From contig NZ_SGIU01000002.1 of the NCBI RefSeq assembly GCF_004296335.1, positions 137,882-201,881 of the forward strand: a stretch of DNA of 64,000 bases. Direction: 5' to 3'. The stretch comes from Flagellimonas allohymeniacidonis (GTDB taxonomy: Bacteria > Bacteroidota > Bacteroidia > Flavobacteriales > Flavobacteriaceae). The position numbers and the translations under genes were made by a program. The notes below the pieces were generated by a model, which made no database searches, was not told where the DNA came from, and was given only the letters and a program-made list of their open reading frames with translations. This document shows positions 1 through 9,074 of the stretch, in pieces (the first letter of the stretch is position 1; the number at the start of each line of letters is the position of its first letter).

Positions 1-839
1 TTGGTCGTGTAATACTTGGGAGATTTTACAACCGAACCTCCCAAAGCTATAGTTCGCTCAGCATTGAACTTCCCAGTAAGGAATAACTCACCAATTATGA
101 CCAAATCCTGCGGGCTTATGGTCCATACCACCTCCCCTTTATTGACGGGGTCTATTTTATTTATTTGGGTTCCTACGAGCCCAGCGGGATGCGGGCCACT
201 CACCTTATGCAAGGTAATACCCTCCAAACCGGCCAAAGGAGATTGGCTCGATTTACCAACTGAAACATGTATTTTTCCCGGTGTTAATGTCCTTAAAGCA
301 CTTATTGCCGCTTGAAGCTCAGCTTCCTTTCCCTGCAAAACAAAATCTGGGTCTGCCGCTAAAGGTGCTGTGGCGTATCCGGAAATAAAAATGGCTTTGG
401 GAGTGGAGTCAGGGGTGGCAATAATGTCATAGGGCCTTTGTTTGATGAAGGGCCATGCACCTGATTGAAGAAGAAACTTGCGCACTTCATCAGCTTCAGC
501 CTTTTCGACATCCATTACTTTGTGCGAAGTGTACTCCTGTGTCTTGTCCGCTAGTATTTTAAGCGTCAAAATTCTTCTTCTTGCTCCTCTTACAATTTCC
601 ACTAGCTCACCACTAACCGGAGAAACAAATAACATTTCCTCGTTAGCTTTATTGTAAAACAGAGGCTCCCCAGCTTTGACCTCGGCTCCTTGTTTTACCA
701 ACATTTTAGGTGTAATTCCGTGAAAATCGTCTAGGTTCAGGGCGTATACGTTACTTAAAACGGCTTTGGAAGTTGTCTTTTCAGCCGCCCCGACGAGATT
801 GATGTTCAATCCCTTCTTAATCCGAATGTCTTTAGACAT
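1..839 (-). CDS. nqrA: Na+-translocating NADH:quinone reductase subunit A (partial, 3' end outside window)
   Basis: NqrA is the cytoplasmic subunit of the Na+-pumping NADH:ubiquinone oxidoreductase. My translation of the minus strand starts MSKDIRIKKGLNINLVG at 839 and stays open for 279 codons to the window edge. The opening segment (a 'KKGLNINLVGAAEK'-type N-terminus, then GAEVKAGEPLF and VSPVSGELVEIVRGARRRIL) and the later motif GPHPAGLVGTQI are typical of NqrA. The gene diverges from the T9SS plug gene across about 150 bp. The rest of the nqr operon should lie to the left of the window. Only the N-terminal two thirds are present, so the C-terminus is not assessed. Confidence 0.93.
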   Translation of the reverse strand, partial: MSKDIRIKKGLNINLVGAAEKTTSKAVLSNVYALNLDDFHGITPKMLVKQGAEVKAGEPLFYNKANEEMLFVSPVSGELVEIVRGARRRILTLKILADKTQEYTSHKVMDVEKAEADEVRKFLLQSGAWPFIKQRPYDIIATPDSTPKAIFISGYATAPLAADPDFVLQGKEAELQAAISALRTLTPGKIHVSVGKSSQSPLAGLEGITLHKVSGPHPAGLVGTQINKIDPVNKGEVVWTISPQDLVIIGELFLTGKFNAERTIALGGSVVKSPKYYTT

Positions 840-990
840 ATTGGTAGACCTTTTATTATGAAAAATTGGTCGCAAATTTACTACTAAAAGCATTCTTTTC
901 ATAATAATTGACCACAAAAAACGGGATTACAACGAGCTAAATTTGGTAGGCACACTTTTTGTTTACCTTTACCCAAAAATTGGGTCCCAA

Positions 991-2235
991 ATGCGTTTGA
1001 TGATCAAACAATTTATATTGCTGTTGTTTACTTCAGGTCTTGTTGCCCAAGTGCAAGAAGAGGTAAATCCACCATCCAACATAAAAACGGTGATTTTTCG
1101 TGGTCCGACGGAAGATCAATTCCCTGTTATTAAAATTGGCGAAACCATTACCCTCGAGTTTGACGACCTTACCGCCAGCGAGCAGGATTACTATTATAAA
1201 ATTGTTCACTGTGATTACGATTGGACACCATCGCAGCTTTTAAAGTCACAATATTTAGTGGGCATAGACAACCAGCGCATTATTGACTACGAAAACAGTT
1301 ACACCACCTTGCAACCGTATTCGAACTATCGCTTAAGCATCCCCAATGAGAACATAAGACTTAAAGTGAGCGGAAACTATGTTCTTGAAATCTACAACAT
1401 GCAAGGGGACCTGCAGTTTTCAAGAAGGTTTGTAGTTTATCGTGATTTGGTTCAGGTTGGTGGCGCAATTAGACGCTCCCGCGATTTCAACTTTCTCAAC
1501 GAAAAACAGGTCGTACAGTTTTCCATAAACACTGCTGGTTTTCCTGTGGTGAATCCCAAAAAGGAAATCAAAGTGGCCATTGTTCAAAATCATTTTTGGC
1601 CCACTGCGCTCTATAACATCAAACCACAATTTACGGTTGGCACAGAATTGGTCTATCGCTATGATCAGGAGACCAGTTTTTATGGGGGAAATGAATTTCT
1701 CAATTTTGATACCAAGGACCTCCGGACCACTTCTTTTGCCATTTCCAGAATTGAATTGGAAGACGTTTACAACCACTATCTTTTTACCAACGAGTTTCGA
1801 TATGATCAAAACTATACCTACTTTCCCGATATCAACGGAGATTTTGTGGTAAGGACATTCCAAGGCCAAGACGAAGCGCGGGAAGCGGAGTACACCCGGG
1901 TACATTTTAGCCTACCCTATTCGAATGAAATTGGTCTGGACAATGTATATGTCATTGGGAAGTTCAACAACTACACCATTGAAGAGGAGAATCGAATGGA
2001 ATTTAATGAGAAAGAAGCTAAAATGGAGCTCTCCCTTTTGATGAAACAGGGGTTTTATAACTACAAATATGTTGTAGAACGTGAGGATGGCTCCATAGAT
2101 CTCAACTACGTGAGCGGCAATTTTCACTTCACCGAAAACAACTATTTAATTTTGGTGTATTACCGCGATTTTGGGGATATGTACGATAGCCTCATCGGCA
2201 TTGGCTCCATTAATTCGAGAACTATTAGCAATTAA
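991..2235 (+). CDS. Type IX secretion system plug protein (DUF5103 family)
   Basis: A 414-residue secreted protein of the family once called DUF5103 and now linked to the plug that closes the SprA translocon of the type IX secretion system. The assignment rests on overall sequence style: the N-terminal segment NIKTVIFRG, an HCDYDWTPS motif near residue 85, and a C-terminal YxxG/NY-rich beta-sandwich. An upstream in-frame ATG exists at 943. I prefer 991 because MRLMIKQFILLLFTSGLVAQ forms a clean signal peptide and because a TAnnTTTG-like box (TACCTTTA, 964-971) lies between the two ATGs. The gene diverges from nqrA. The protein probably acts on the periplasmic face of the outer membrane. Confidence 0.85.
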   Translation: MRLMIKQFILLLFTSGLVAQVQEEVNPPSNIKTVIFRGPTEDQFPVIKIGETITLEFDDLTASEQDYYYKIVHCDYDWTPSQLLKSQYLVGIDNQRIIDYENSYTTLQPYSNYRLSIPNENIRLKVSGNYVLEIYNMQGDLQFSRRFVVYRDLVQVGGAIRRSRDFNFLNEKQVVQFSINTAGFPVVNPKKEIKVAIVQNHFWPTALYNIKPQFTVGTELVYRYDQETSFYGGNEFLNFDTKDLRTTSFAISRIELEDVYNHYLFTNEFRYDQNYTYFPDINGDFVVRTFQGQDEAREAEYTRVHFSLPYSNEIGLDNVYVIGKFNNYTIEEENRMEFNEKEAKMELSLLMKQGFYNYKYVVEREDGSIDLNYVSGNFHFTENNYLILVYYRDFGDMYDSLIGIGSINSRTISN

Positions 2236-2264
2236 TTATCTTTATCGATAAACCGACCAGCGCT

Positions 2265-3461
2265 ATGGAAAACAAACCAACCCTAATTTCCAAGGGGCGT
2301 TACGAGTTGAAGTATCGTGGAGACCAATGTCTGAATTGTGGCCATCCATTGGACGTAAGCGATAAATACTGCCCTAATTGCTCTCAGGCCAACAGCACCA
2401 AGAAACTTGTTCTTAAGGATTTCGTGGATGAATTTTTTTCAAGCTTGGTGAATTACGATTCCAAACTGCTAAAAACCCTCTATGCGCTGTTGGTCAAACC
2501 GGGAACGATTACCAAGGACTACATTGAGGGAAAGCGAATTTCATATACCAATCCTTTCCGGTTTTTGCTGAGTTTGGCCTTCATCTATCTTCTGATGTTC
2601 GGTTACAACAACAATTTTTCAAATTTGGACCGAACGGTAAAGGGGTTTGATGGTAAAATCAATCAATCCGGACCCATATCCTTTGATTTGGAATCAGGTT
2701 CAATAAATACGGATAGTACAGTAATAAGGGAAGAAACTGAAAAGGTGCTAAAAAAACTGGATTCCCTCGGTGAAGGTAATTCCAACCTTACCGACCAACT
2801 TCAGGTACTGGATTCCCTTGGGGTTTTTAGTTCAAAAAAAGAAATCGATGAAGATTCGCTTATTTTGGCAAATCCCAGAGCCTTTTATGATTCCATCAAT
2901 CTTAAAGAATCGGCAAGTAATCGCTTTATCAACAAGATAGACTTCTTTGCAACATTGATCAAGGACGATTCCATTGTAAATCTTTCAGAAGCGAACACCA
3001 GATATCAAATTCCGGAAAGCCGAGGCAATAAAATGGCTTTCAATGCGGCCAACAGCCTTTTAAGGGTTGTTGCACAACCAGGTAATTTTGTAAACGCGAC
3101 GATTTCGAAAATGCCGTTTGTTATTTTCTTGTTCTTGCCGATCTTCACGGTCTTCATTTGGTTGGTGTACATCAGAAAAAAATATACCTACACCGATCAT
3201 CTCATCTTTAGCTTTCACAACCAATCCCTATTGTTTATCTTGCTCATCCTTAGTCTCATAATAGACGCTATTTTTGATGGGGCCAGCTCAGGTATTTTTC
3301 TGACCATTTTCGGTTTTTATCTGTATAAGGCCATGCGAAAATTTTATGGACAGGGTAGGTTTAAAACGATTGTCAAATACCTCTTTCTGAACACCATTTT
3401 TGCTTTACTGGCATTCTTTACAGTGGTGTTATTGTTTACAGGAAGTGCATTTACATATTAA
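2265..3461 (+). CDS. DUF3667-type zinc-ribbon membrane protein
   Basis: A 398-residue protein. The N-terminus carries a zinc-ribbon signature, CLNCGHPLDVSDKYCPNC, at about residues 22-39, followed by a stretch that approaches the membrane (VKPGTITKDYIEGKRISYTNP). Hydrophobic segments lie near residues 98-112, 280-300 and 315-390. The long middle part is polar and serine/aspartate-rich, probably an extracytoplasmic loop. This matches the widespread Bacteroidota DUF3667 family, whose function is unknown. It starts 29 bp after the plug gene and may share its transcript. Confidence 0.8.
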   Translation: MENKPTLISKGRYELKYRGDQCLNCGHPLDVSDKYCPNCSQANSTKKLVLKDFVDEFFSSLVNYDSKLLKTLYALLVKPGTITKDYIEGKRISYTNPFRFLLSLAFIYLLMFGYNNNFSNLDRTVKGFDGKINQSGPISFDLESGSINTDSTVIREETEKVLKKLDSLGEGNSNLTDQLQVLDSLGVFSSKKEIDEDSLILANPRAFYDSINLKESASNRFINKIDFFATLIKDDSIVNLSEANTRYQIPESRGNKMAFNAANSLLRVVAQPGNFVNATISKMPFVIFLFLPIFTVFIWLVYIRKKYTYTDHLIFSFHNQSLLFILLILSLIIDAIFDGASSGIFLTIFGFYLYKAMRKFYGQGRFKTIVKYLFLNTIFALLAFFTVVLLFTGSAFTY

Positions 3462-3465
3462 AACT

Positions 3466-3852
3466 ATGTTCACGCAAGTCACAAAAGGAATCAAGGTTTC
3501 TGTACAAACCACATTTGAGGGTACTTTTTTCAAGAACTACAAAATGCACTATGCCTTTGGGTATACTGTGACCATTGAAAATCAAAGTAAAAACACGGTA
3601 CAGCTCACGGCCAGACATTGGGATATTTTTGATTCTTTAAAGGAAATGGAAACTGTTGATGGGGAAGGTGTAATTGGCAGAAAACCGGTCATTAAACCTG
3701 GTAAATCCCATACCTATAGTTCGGGCTGTTTATTGGCTTCCCCGGTTGGAGCCATGCAGGGCTATTACCATATGGTGAACCTAGGCACATCGGAAGAGTT
3801 TGAAGTGGAAATCCCCACTTTTAAATTTGCCGCTCCCTTTGCCATGAACTAA
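3466..3852 (+). CDS. apaG: ApaG family protein (CorD)
   Basis: A 128-residue cytoplasmic protein with the fibronectin-III-like fold of ApaG, associated in proteobacteria with Co2+/Mg2+ resistance. Diagnostic features are ENQSKNTVQLTARHW near residues 35-50, the phosphate-binding-like GEGVIGRKPVIKPG, and YSSGCLLASPVGAMQGYY. A longer reading frame opens at 3400 but would overlap the preceding membrane-protein gene by 62 bp. The ATG at 3466, four bases after the upstream stop, gives a protein of the usual family length. It is probably co-transcribed with the DUF3667 gene. Confidence 0.9.
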   Translation: MFTQVTKGIKVSVQTTFEGTFFKNYKMHYAFGYTVTIENQSKNTVQLTARHWDIFDSLKEMETVDGEGVIGRKPVIKPGKSHTYSSGCLLASPVGAMQGYYHMVNLGTSEEFEVEIPTFKFAAPFAMN

Positions 3853-3885
3853 TCAATTTCATTTTACAATCGTTCCTCCTTTTAG

Positions 3886-3893
3886 TACCTTTG
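3886..3893 (+). promoter_or_regulatory. Bacteroidota -7 box (TACCTTTG) for pruA
   Basis: TACCTTTG matches the TAnnTTTG consensus used by the Bacteroidota primary sigma factor. It lies 31 bases before the pruA ATG in an intergenic gap, so it is a plausible main promoter. A clear -33 TTTG is not visible. Confidence 0.65.
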
Positions 3894-3924
3894 TTGGCAT
3901 TTTAAATCTAAAAAAATCACCGAC

Positions 3925-5553
3925 ATGGGAAAAGGCTTCTTTCAAGTTCCAACTGCATATAACGAACCTATAAAAAGCTACGCTCCAGGCACACCTGAGC
4001 GGGAGGAAGTACTTCAACAATACAAGGCATATTATAACGCAAAGGTTGAGGTTCCTTTATATATTGGCGCACAACAAGTGAAGACGGGAAACACAAAACC
4101 CATGTCACCACCCCATGAGCACCAACATGTTGTGGGTCACTATCATATTGCCGATAAAAAACAGGTTGAAGAAGCTATAGCAACGGGTCTGGCGGCACGG
4201 GAACAATGGGCCAACCTGACCTGGGAACAACGAGCTGCCATCTTCTTAAAAGCAGCTGAATTGATTGCCGGTCCTTACCGTGCAAAAATCAATGCAGCCA
4301 CTATGATGGCCCAATCAAAAACCATTCACCAAGCAGAAATCGATGCCGCCTGTGAGTTTATAGATTTCCTCCGTTTTAACGTGGAGTATATGTCACAGAT
4401 ATATGCTGAACAACCTGAGTCTTCCGATGGTATTTGGAACAGGGTCGAATACCGACCTTTGGAAGGATTTGTATATGCCATTACCCCGTTCAACTTTACT
4501 GCCATTTCAGGAAACCTTCCTGCCAGTGCCGCCATGATGGGGAATGTGGTGCTTTGGAAGCCCAGCGATAGCCAAGTGTATTCCGCAAAAGTAATCATGG
4601 ACGTTTTTCAGGAAGCGGGGCTCCCAGACGGAGTCATCAATATGGTAATGGGTGACCCTGTTATGATAACAGAAACGGTGCTTTCCAATCCAGATTTCTC
4701 AGGACTTCATTTTACCGGTTCCACTTTTGTCTTTAAAGAACTTTGGAAACAAATAGGCAACAACATCCATACCTATAAAACCTATCCCCGCATAGTTGGG
4801 GAAACAGGAGGTAAGGACTTTATTGTGGCCCACCCTTCGGCAAAACCTCAACAAGTGGCTACTGCGATTGTCCGCGGAGCTTTTGAGTTCCAAGGGCAAA
4901 AGTGTAGCGCGGCCTCAAGGGTCTACTTACCGAAATCCACTGCGGATGAAATCTTGGATTTGGTTAAAAAAGACATTGCTTCGTTCAACAAACCTGGATC
5001 CCCAGAAGATATGTCCAACTTTATAACAGCTGTAATCCATGAAGGCTCTTTCGATAAATTGGCTAAATACATTGATCAGGCCAAAACGGATAAGAACGCT
5101 GAAATTATTGCTGGTGGAGGGTACGACAAATCCGTAGGGTATTTTGTGGAGCCTACGGTGATTTTGACCACTGATCCCAAATACACCACCATGGAAACCG
5201 AACTTTTTGGGCCTGTGGTGACCATCTATGTGTATGAGGATGCAGAGTGGTCCGAAACTCTGGAGTTGGTAGACACCACCTCCGAATATGCACTTACGGG
5301 AGCTGTAATATCGCAAGATCGATATGCCATCGATGAAGCCACCAAGGCCTTGCAAAATTGTGCCGGAAACTTCTATATCAATGACAAACCCACAGGTGCT
5401 GTGGTAGGGCAACAACCCTTTGGAGGAGCAAGAGCTTCTGGAACCAACGATAAGGCTGGTTCTGCACAAAATTTGTTGCGTTGGGTATCACCACGTTTGA
5501 TAAAGGAGACTTTTGTCACGCCAGAGGATTACAGGTATCCTTTTTTGGGGTAA
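3925..5553 (+). CDS. pruA: L-glutamate gamma-semialdehyde dehydrogenase (delta-1-pyrroline-5-carboxylate dehydrogenase)
   Basis: A 542-residue aldehyde dehydrogenase oxidising glutamate semialdehyde to glutamate with NAD+, the second step of proline catabolism. Visible features are the Rossmann region (FTAISGNLPASAAMMGNVVLWKPS), HFTGST near residue 270, the glutamate motif GETGGKD, and the catalytic cysteine in FQGQKCSAASRVYLP. The length matches monofunctional PruA of Bacteroidota, with no fused proline dehydrogenase domain. The C-terminal QQPFGGARASGTNDKAG segment is typical. A GlxA-type regulator gene begins 12 bp downstream. Confidence 0.95.
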   Translation: MGKGFFQVPTAYNEPIKSYAPGTPEREEVLQQYKAYYNAKVEVPLYIGAQQVKTGNTKPMSPPHEHQHVVGHYHIADKKQVEEAIATGLAAREQWANLTWEQRAAIFLKAAELIAGPYRAKINAATMMAQSKTIHQAEIDAACEFIDFLRFNVEYMSQIYAEQPESSDGIWNRVEYRPLEGFVYAITPFNFTAISGNLPASAAMMGNVVLWKPSDSQVYSAKVIMDVFQEAGLPDGVINMVMGDPVMITETVLSNPDFSGLHFTGSTFVFKELWKQIGNNIHTYKTYPRIVGETGGKDFIVAHPSAKPQQVATAIVRGAFEFQGQKCSAASRVYLPKSTADEILDLVKKDIASFNKPGSPEDMSNFITAVIHEGSFDKLAKYIDQAKTDKNAEIIAGGGYDKSVGYFVEPTVILTTDPKYTTMETELFGPVVTIYVYEDAEWSETLELVDTTSEYALTGAVISQDRYAIDEATKALQNCAGNFYINDKPTGAVVGQQPFGGARASGTNDKAGSAQNLLRWVSPRLIKETFVTPEDYRYPFLG

Positions 5554-5565
5554 TTTGTCCCTAAC

Positions 5566-6516
5566 ATGCGTGCCTTTTTCTTAATTCCACCCGAAGTCCA
5601 ATTACTGGACATTACTGGTCCGGCCCATTTGTTTTACGAGGCAAAGGAGTATGGTGCCGAAATACAGGCGCATTATCTTAGCATGGAGGCCTCCGGTCAA
5701 GAAATTTCCAGTGCTGGTCTGGCACTGGGCAATTTGAAATCTTTTTCGGAATTTTCATTGACCCAAAACGATTTACTTTTTATCCCCGGTCTGGAGTCCC
5801 ATCTTTTTTTCTCTGATGATTTTCCCAAGAAAAATCAGCCGTTTTTGGAATGGCTTCCGACTCAATATAAACAAGGTGCCAAAATCTGTTCCGTATGCAC
5901 TGGGGCTTATATTTTGGCATTCGCCGGATTGTTGGATGAAAAAGAGTGCACCACACATTGGAAGTATTTTAATGATTTTTCCGAACGCTTCCCCAAGGTC
6001 AAATTGCTGCAGGATCGATTATTGGTAAAAGATGGCAATCTCTATTCCAGTGCAGGGGTTTCATCTGGAATTGATTTGGCCCTATTTCTTTTGGAAGAAT
6101 TATTTGGGTCGGTCTTTGCTTCAAAAATAGCGAAGGAGGTCGTTATTTTTTTGCGACGCTCGCCGGGAGATCCCCAACTCAGCGTATTCTTGCAATATCG
6201 GAACCATATCGATACCAGAATCCATCAAGTTCAAGATGCCATGGCCCAAAATCTGTCCGAAAAAACCTCTATTGAAGATTTGGCCGAAAAAGTATATATG
6301 AGTCCTAGAAACTTGACTCGGCTTTTCAAAAAAACAACTGGCATTACCATAGGTCATTACTTGGACAAACTTCGTGTAGAAATGGCCATAAAACTACTAT
6401 CCAAAGGGGAAAAGGTGAGTTCGGTATCGAACTCCTGTGGACTCAAGAGCACCAATCAACTCCGAAGCCTTCTTAAAAAATATACCGCATCACTACCCTC
6501 TGAGTTCTCTAGTTAG
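5566..6516 (+). CDS. GlxA-type transcriptional regulator: DJ-1/PfpI domain plus AraC DNA-binding domain
   Basis: A 316-residue regulator. Residues 1 to about 185 form a DJ-1/PfpI-like domain (VQLLDITGPAHLF, LLFIPG, and a nucleophile-elbow cysteine at position 111 in SVCTGAYILAFAG). Residues about 215-316 form an AraC-type helix-turn-helix domain (SIEDLAEKVYMSPRNLTRLFKKTTG). Such proteins usually act as activators of amine or amino-acid degradation genes. Its position 12 bp after pruA suggests a shared transcript. Whether it regulates pruA or the following DJ-1 gene cannot be told from sequence. Confidence 0.9.
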   Translation: MRAFFLIPPEVQLLDITGPAHLFYEAKEYGAEIQAHYLSMEASGQEISSAGLALGNLKSFSEFSLTQNDLLFIPGLESHLFFSDDFPKKNQPFLEWLPTQYKQGAKICSVCTGAYILAFAGLLDEKECTTHWKYFNDFSERFPKVKLLQDRLLVKDGNLYSSAGVSSGIDLALFLLEELFGSVFASKIAKEVVIFLRRSPGDPQLSVFLQYRNHIDTRIHQVQDAMAQNLSEKTSIEDLAEKVYMSPRNLTRLFKKTTGITIGHYLDKLRVEMAIKLLSKGEKVSSVSNSCGLKSTNQLRSLLKKYTASLPSEFSS

Positions 6517-6567
6517 CATGTCCCAATCCTGCGTTTGATTGTCCTTTTCAATTCCATGACGCAGGGT

Positions 6568-6575
6568 TAGCTTTG
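6568..6575 (+). promoter_or_regulatory. Bacteroidota -7 box (TAGCTTTG)
   Basis: TAGCTTTG fits TAnnTTTG and lies 18 bases before the ATG at 6594. It argues against the alternative TTG start at 6573, which would fall inside the promoter box. Confidence 0.6.
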
Positions 6576-6593
6576 TACTTAAATCATCAAAAA

Positions 6594-7634
6594 ATGAACA
6601 GGATCGCTCAAATATCTATTTTCTTTTTTAGTATATTTTCTATCATGGCCCAACAAAGTGCCAACACAGAATCTAAGTACATTTGTCCTCCGTGCAGTAG
6701 TAGTTGCGACAACATTGAACATGAAGAACCAGGAGTATGTTCACATTGCAATATGGTGCTTATGAAAAAAAATGATTCAAAAACTATTGCCTTTTACCTT
6801 CAAGATGGGGTAGAGGTATTGGACTTTGCAGGTCCCATGGAGGTTTTTGCCTATGCCGGCTATCAAGTATTTACAGTCTCAGCGACCAAATCCCAGATTA
6901 AATCACAAGGCATCCTAAAGGTCACACCTGACTACAGCATTGAGGATGCTCCCAATGCTGATATTCTGGCTTTTTTCGGAGGAAATTCCAATGTGGCGGT
7001 TCAAAATCCCAAAGTAATCGATTGGGTAAGACAGCAAGAAAGCGTTCAATACCATTTTTCGGTGTGCACAGGTGCCTTTATTTTGGCCGAAGCTGGGGTG
7101 CTCGATGGAAAAACAGCAACTACTTTTCACAACGCATTGGAAAATTTGGAAGGCTCCTATCCCAAAGTAGATGTTCGAAAGAATGTTCGTTTTGTTGACA
7201 ACGGAAATGTAATCACAACGGCAGGTATTTCCGCAGGAATTGACGGTGCCCTTCATTTAGTTGCCAAGCTACAAGGAGTGAATGTCGCCAAGCGAACAGC
7301 CTTTTATATGGAATATGACAACTGGAAATTGGGCGACGGCCTTATTTTGTCAGATGACAATCCGTACACAAACCAAATATCGATTACCAGTTTAAGCGAA
7401 TTTGAAGGCACTTATGAATATGAAAATAATCAAAAAATCGAGTTAAAACTCAATGCTGGCAACAAGGACCTTTTTGCAGTGATTGATGGTATGTCACACC
7501 CCATTTACCATGAGAGGGGAGATACGTTTTCCAACGAAACCAATAGACCCATACATTTCAAAAGGGATTCCAAAGGAAACATTTTGGGGTATTCCCTAAC
7601 CGGCGATGGTCCGCTATTTAAAAAGCTATGGTAG
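6594..7634 (+). CDS. Exported DJ-1/PfpI protein with N-terminal heavy-metal-binding domain
   Basis: A 346-residue protein. A signal peptide (residues 1-20, ending IMAQ) precedes a Cys/His-rich segment: C31, C34, C38, H43, C49, H51, C52 and M54, of the heavy-metal-binding-domain type found in copper-handling proteins. A DJ-1/PfpI domain follows, with VEVLDFAGPMEVF and the elbow cysteine C158 in FSVCTGAF. About 80 C-terminal residues form an extra beta-rich domain. The start at 6594 is supported by the signal peptide and the upstream promoter box. The preceding GlxA-type regulator contains a related DJ-1 domain, so the two may be functionally paired. The combination of metal site and DJ-1 fold in an exported protein is unusual. 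Its function is unknown. Confidence 0.8.
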   Translation: MNRIAQISIFFFSIFSIMAQQSANTESKYICPPCSSSCDNIEHEEPGVCSHCNMVLMKKNDSKTIAFYLQDGVEVLDFAGPMEVFAYAGYQVFTVSATKSQIKSQGILKVTPDYSIEDAPNADILAFFGGNSNVAVQNPKVIDWVRQQESVQYHFSVCTGAFILAEAGVLDGKTATTFHNALENLEGSYPKVDVRKNVRFVDNGNVITTAGISAGIDGALHLVAKLQGVNVAKRTAFYMEYDNWKLGDGLILSDDNPYTNQISITSLSEFEGTYEYENNQKIELKLNAGNKDLFAVIDGMSHPIYHERGDTFSNETNRPIHFKRDSKGNILGYSLTGDGPLFKKLW

Positions 7635-7687
7635 CAGTTCCAAAGCAACCTTTGTGATAGGGCTACATCTTTGAGGAAACCTCTGCG

Positions 7688-8320
7688 ATGAACAAACGTG
7701 TATCCCTTCTTTTAGTGCCCCTAGTCTTTTTGTTTATTTCTTGCTCTTCTGATGACGATGGTGTGGAGACCGCGAATCTTCGGGTCAATTACTACACATT
7801 GCCCTGTACAGGTTCTTTTCCAACAGATTGTTTACAGGTTCAAGAAGGCAATGAAATTGGTGGTTCCAGTTGGTTTAATTTCTTCGGCACCATAGAAGGA
7901 TTCGAGTTTGAGCCCGGTTTTGTATATGATTTGCAAATTGAAAAGACCCGGATTGAAAATCCTCCGGCTGACGGGTCCTCCTATTCCTTGCGGCTTGTTC
8001 GTTTAGTTTCAAAGAGTGAGGTGGTTTGCACTTTTGAAGACCCTGTAGCGGATTTGGAATGGCTTAGCAACGAAATCCGGCGAAGGGAAATTCAAGCCAA
8101 TGATGAAACTAAGTATTGTTACATTTCGCAGGCCGAACTGGACGGGGAGCCTGTATTTCTTTATTTTGATTGCAACCCACTGATCAACAAAGTGATTCCT
8201 GTTTTTGATTGTTTGGGAAGAGCATTGGGTCATTTAGGGCCAGAGAGTGTTGATCCTGCCAACGTCTCCAATTACGAAATCATCTGGCAACCCGAAGATT
8301 TTGCCTGTATCGTTTTGTAA
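7688..8320 (+). CDS. DUF4377 domain lipoprotein
   Basis: A 210-residue lipoprotein. The signal peptide ends in the lipobox FISC (Cys at about residue 19) followed by SSDDDG, so it is membrane-anchored. Residues about 28-110 match the DUF4377 pattern: WFNFFGTIEGFEFEPGFVYDLQI followed by NPPADGSSYSLRL. The C-terminal half has several cysteines (CTFEDP, CYISQAEL, DCNPL, DCLG) that could form disulfides in the periplasm. It starts 53 bp after the DJ-1 gene on the same strand. Function unknown. Confidence 0.75.
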   Translation: MNKRVSLLLVPLVFLFISCSSDDDGVETANLRVNYYTLPCTGSFPTDCLQVQEGNEIGGSSWFNFFGTIEGFEFEPGFVYDLQIEKTRIENPPADGSSYSLRLVRLVSKSEVVCTFEDPVADLEWLSNEIRRREIQANDETKYCYISQAELDGEPVFLYFDCNPLINKVIPVFDCLGRALGHLGPESVDPANVSNYEIIWQPEDFACIVL

Positions 8321-8324
8321 GTGC

Positions 8325-8960
8325 TCAGCCTTTGAATTTTTGTGGCAGATATACCACTTTTTTGGTTTCGAAAAATGGCTCGGAAAAATAATCACTAAGA
8401 TCAAAGATTTCGGCATTAGGAAAATTTTGTAGTTCCTCGGTCAAATCCCCTCCCTTTAAATAAAGAATGCCATTTCTCCGCTCATGGCTCGATTGTTTTT
8501 TGATTTTTCCTTTGGTCCATCGTACAAAAGTTGGCATGGCAGCAACTGCCCGGCTCACTATAAAATCAAACTGATCTTCCAAATCCTCTACTCTGGTATG
8601 AATGGCCTTCACATTTTTTAATTCAAGACCATCAATTACCTCTTGAACCACTTTTATTTTTTTCCCAATGGCATCGACCAAGGTAAATTGGGTTTCTGGG
8701 AATAAAATAGCCAAAGGAATTCCCGGAAATCCTCCCCCGGTACCAACGTCCAGTATTTGAGAACCCTCATTAAACTGCTGAATCTTGGCTATTCCCAAAG
8801 AATGAAGCACGTGCCTCAAATACAGTTCATCGATATCCTTCCTAGAAACCACATTTATTTTGCTGTTCCAATCCTTATATAGCAATTCCAGGGCTTCAAA
8901 AAGCTCCTTTTGATGGTCGGTGAGCGTCGTAAAATAGGGATAGATTAGATCAACATTCAT
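8325..8960 (-). CDS. rsmG: 16S rRNA (guanine527-N7)-methyltransferase
   Basis: A 211-residue SAM-dependent methyltransferase that modifies G527 of 16S rRNA. The SAM-binding motif ILDVGTGGGFPGIPLAI is at about residues 67-83. The segments DWNSKINVVSRKD, RHVLHSL and DFIVSRAVA are characteristic of RsmG/GidB. The frame stays open upstream to 9032, but the ATG at 8960 gives the family length and lies behind a good promoter box. It converges on the DUF4377 gene with only 4 bp between them and diverges from the desaturase gene. Confidence 0.94.
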   Translation of the reverse strand: MNVDLIYPYFTTLTDHQKELFEALELLYKDWNSKINVVSRKDIDELYLRHVLHSLGIAKIQQFNEGSQILDVGTGGGFPGIPLAILFPETQFTLVDAIGKKIKVVQEVIDGLELKNVKAIHTRVEDLEDQFDFIVSRAVAAMPTFVRWTKGKIKKQSSHERRNGILYLKGGDLTEELQNFPNAEIFDLSDYFSEPFFETKKVVYLPQKFKG

Positions 8961-8981
8961 TAGGTAAGCTGTTAATTTCAA

Positions 8982-8989
8982 CAAAATTA
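8982..8989 (-). promoter_or_regulatory. Bacteroidota -7 box (TAATTTTG) for rsmG
   Basis: On the minus strand TAATTTTG fits TAnnTTTG, 21 bases before the chosen rsmG ATG at 8960. Confidence 0.6.
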
Positions 8990-9052
8990 ATACTTTTAGG
9001 CACCTTAACATCGTTTTGTAAAAAGGCAACAAAGTTGAGAAGTCAATTTGGT

Positions 9053-9060
9053 TACCTTTG
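9053..9060 (+). promoter_or_regulatory. Bacteroidota -7 box (TACCTTTG) for desaturase
   Basis: TACCTTTG lies 14 bases before the ATG at 9075. The upstream alternative start at 9048 would lie over this box, which favours the downstream ATG. Confidence 0.6.
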
Positions 9061-9074
9061 TAAAAAAATATTTT

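Noticed and set aside
16..315. Plus-strand reading frame over the left edge
   Set aside because: It is the antisense of nqrA, which has clear NqrA motifs on the minus strand.
4927..5469. Minus-strand frame of 180 codons in pruA
   Set aside because: Antisense to a complete PruA. No recognisable protein features.
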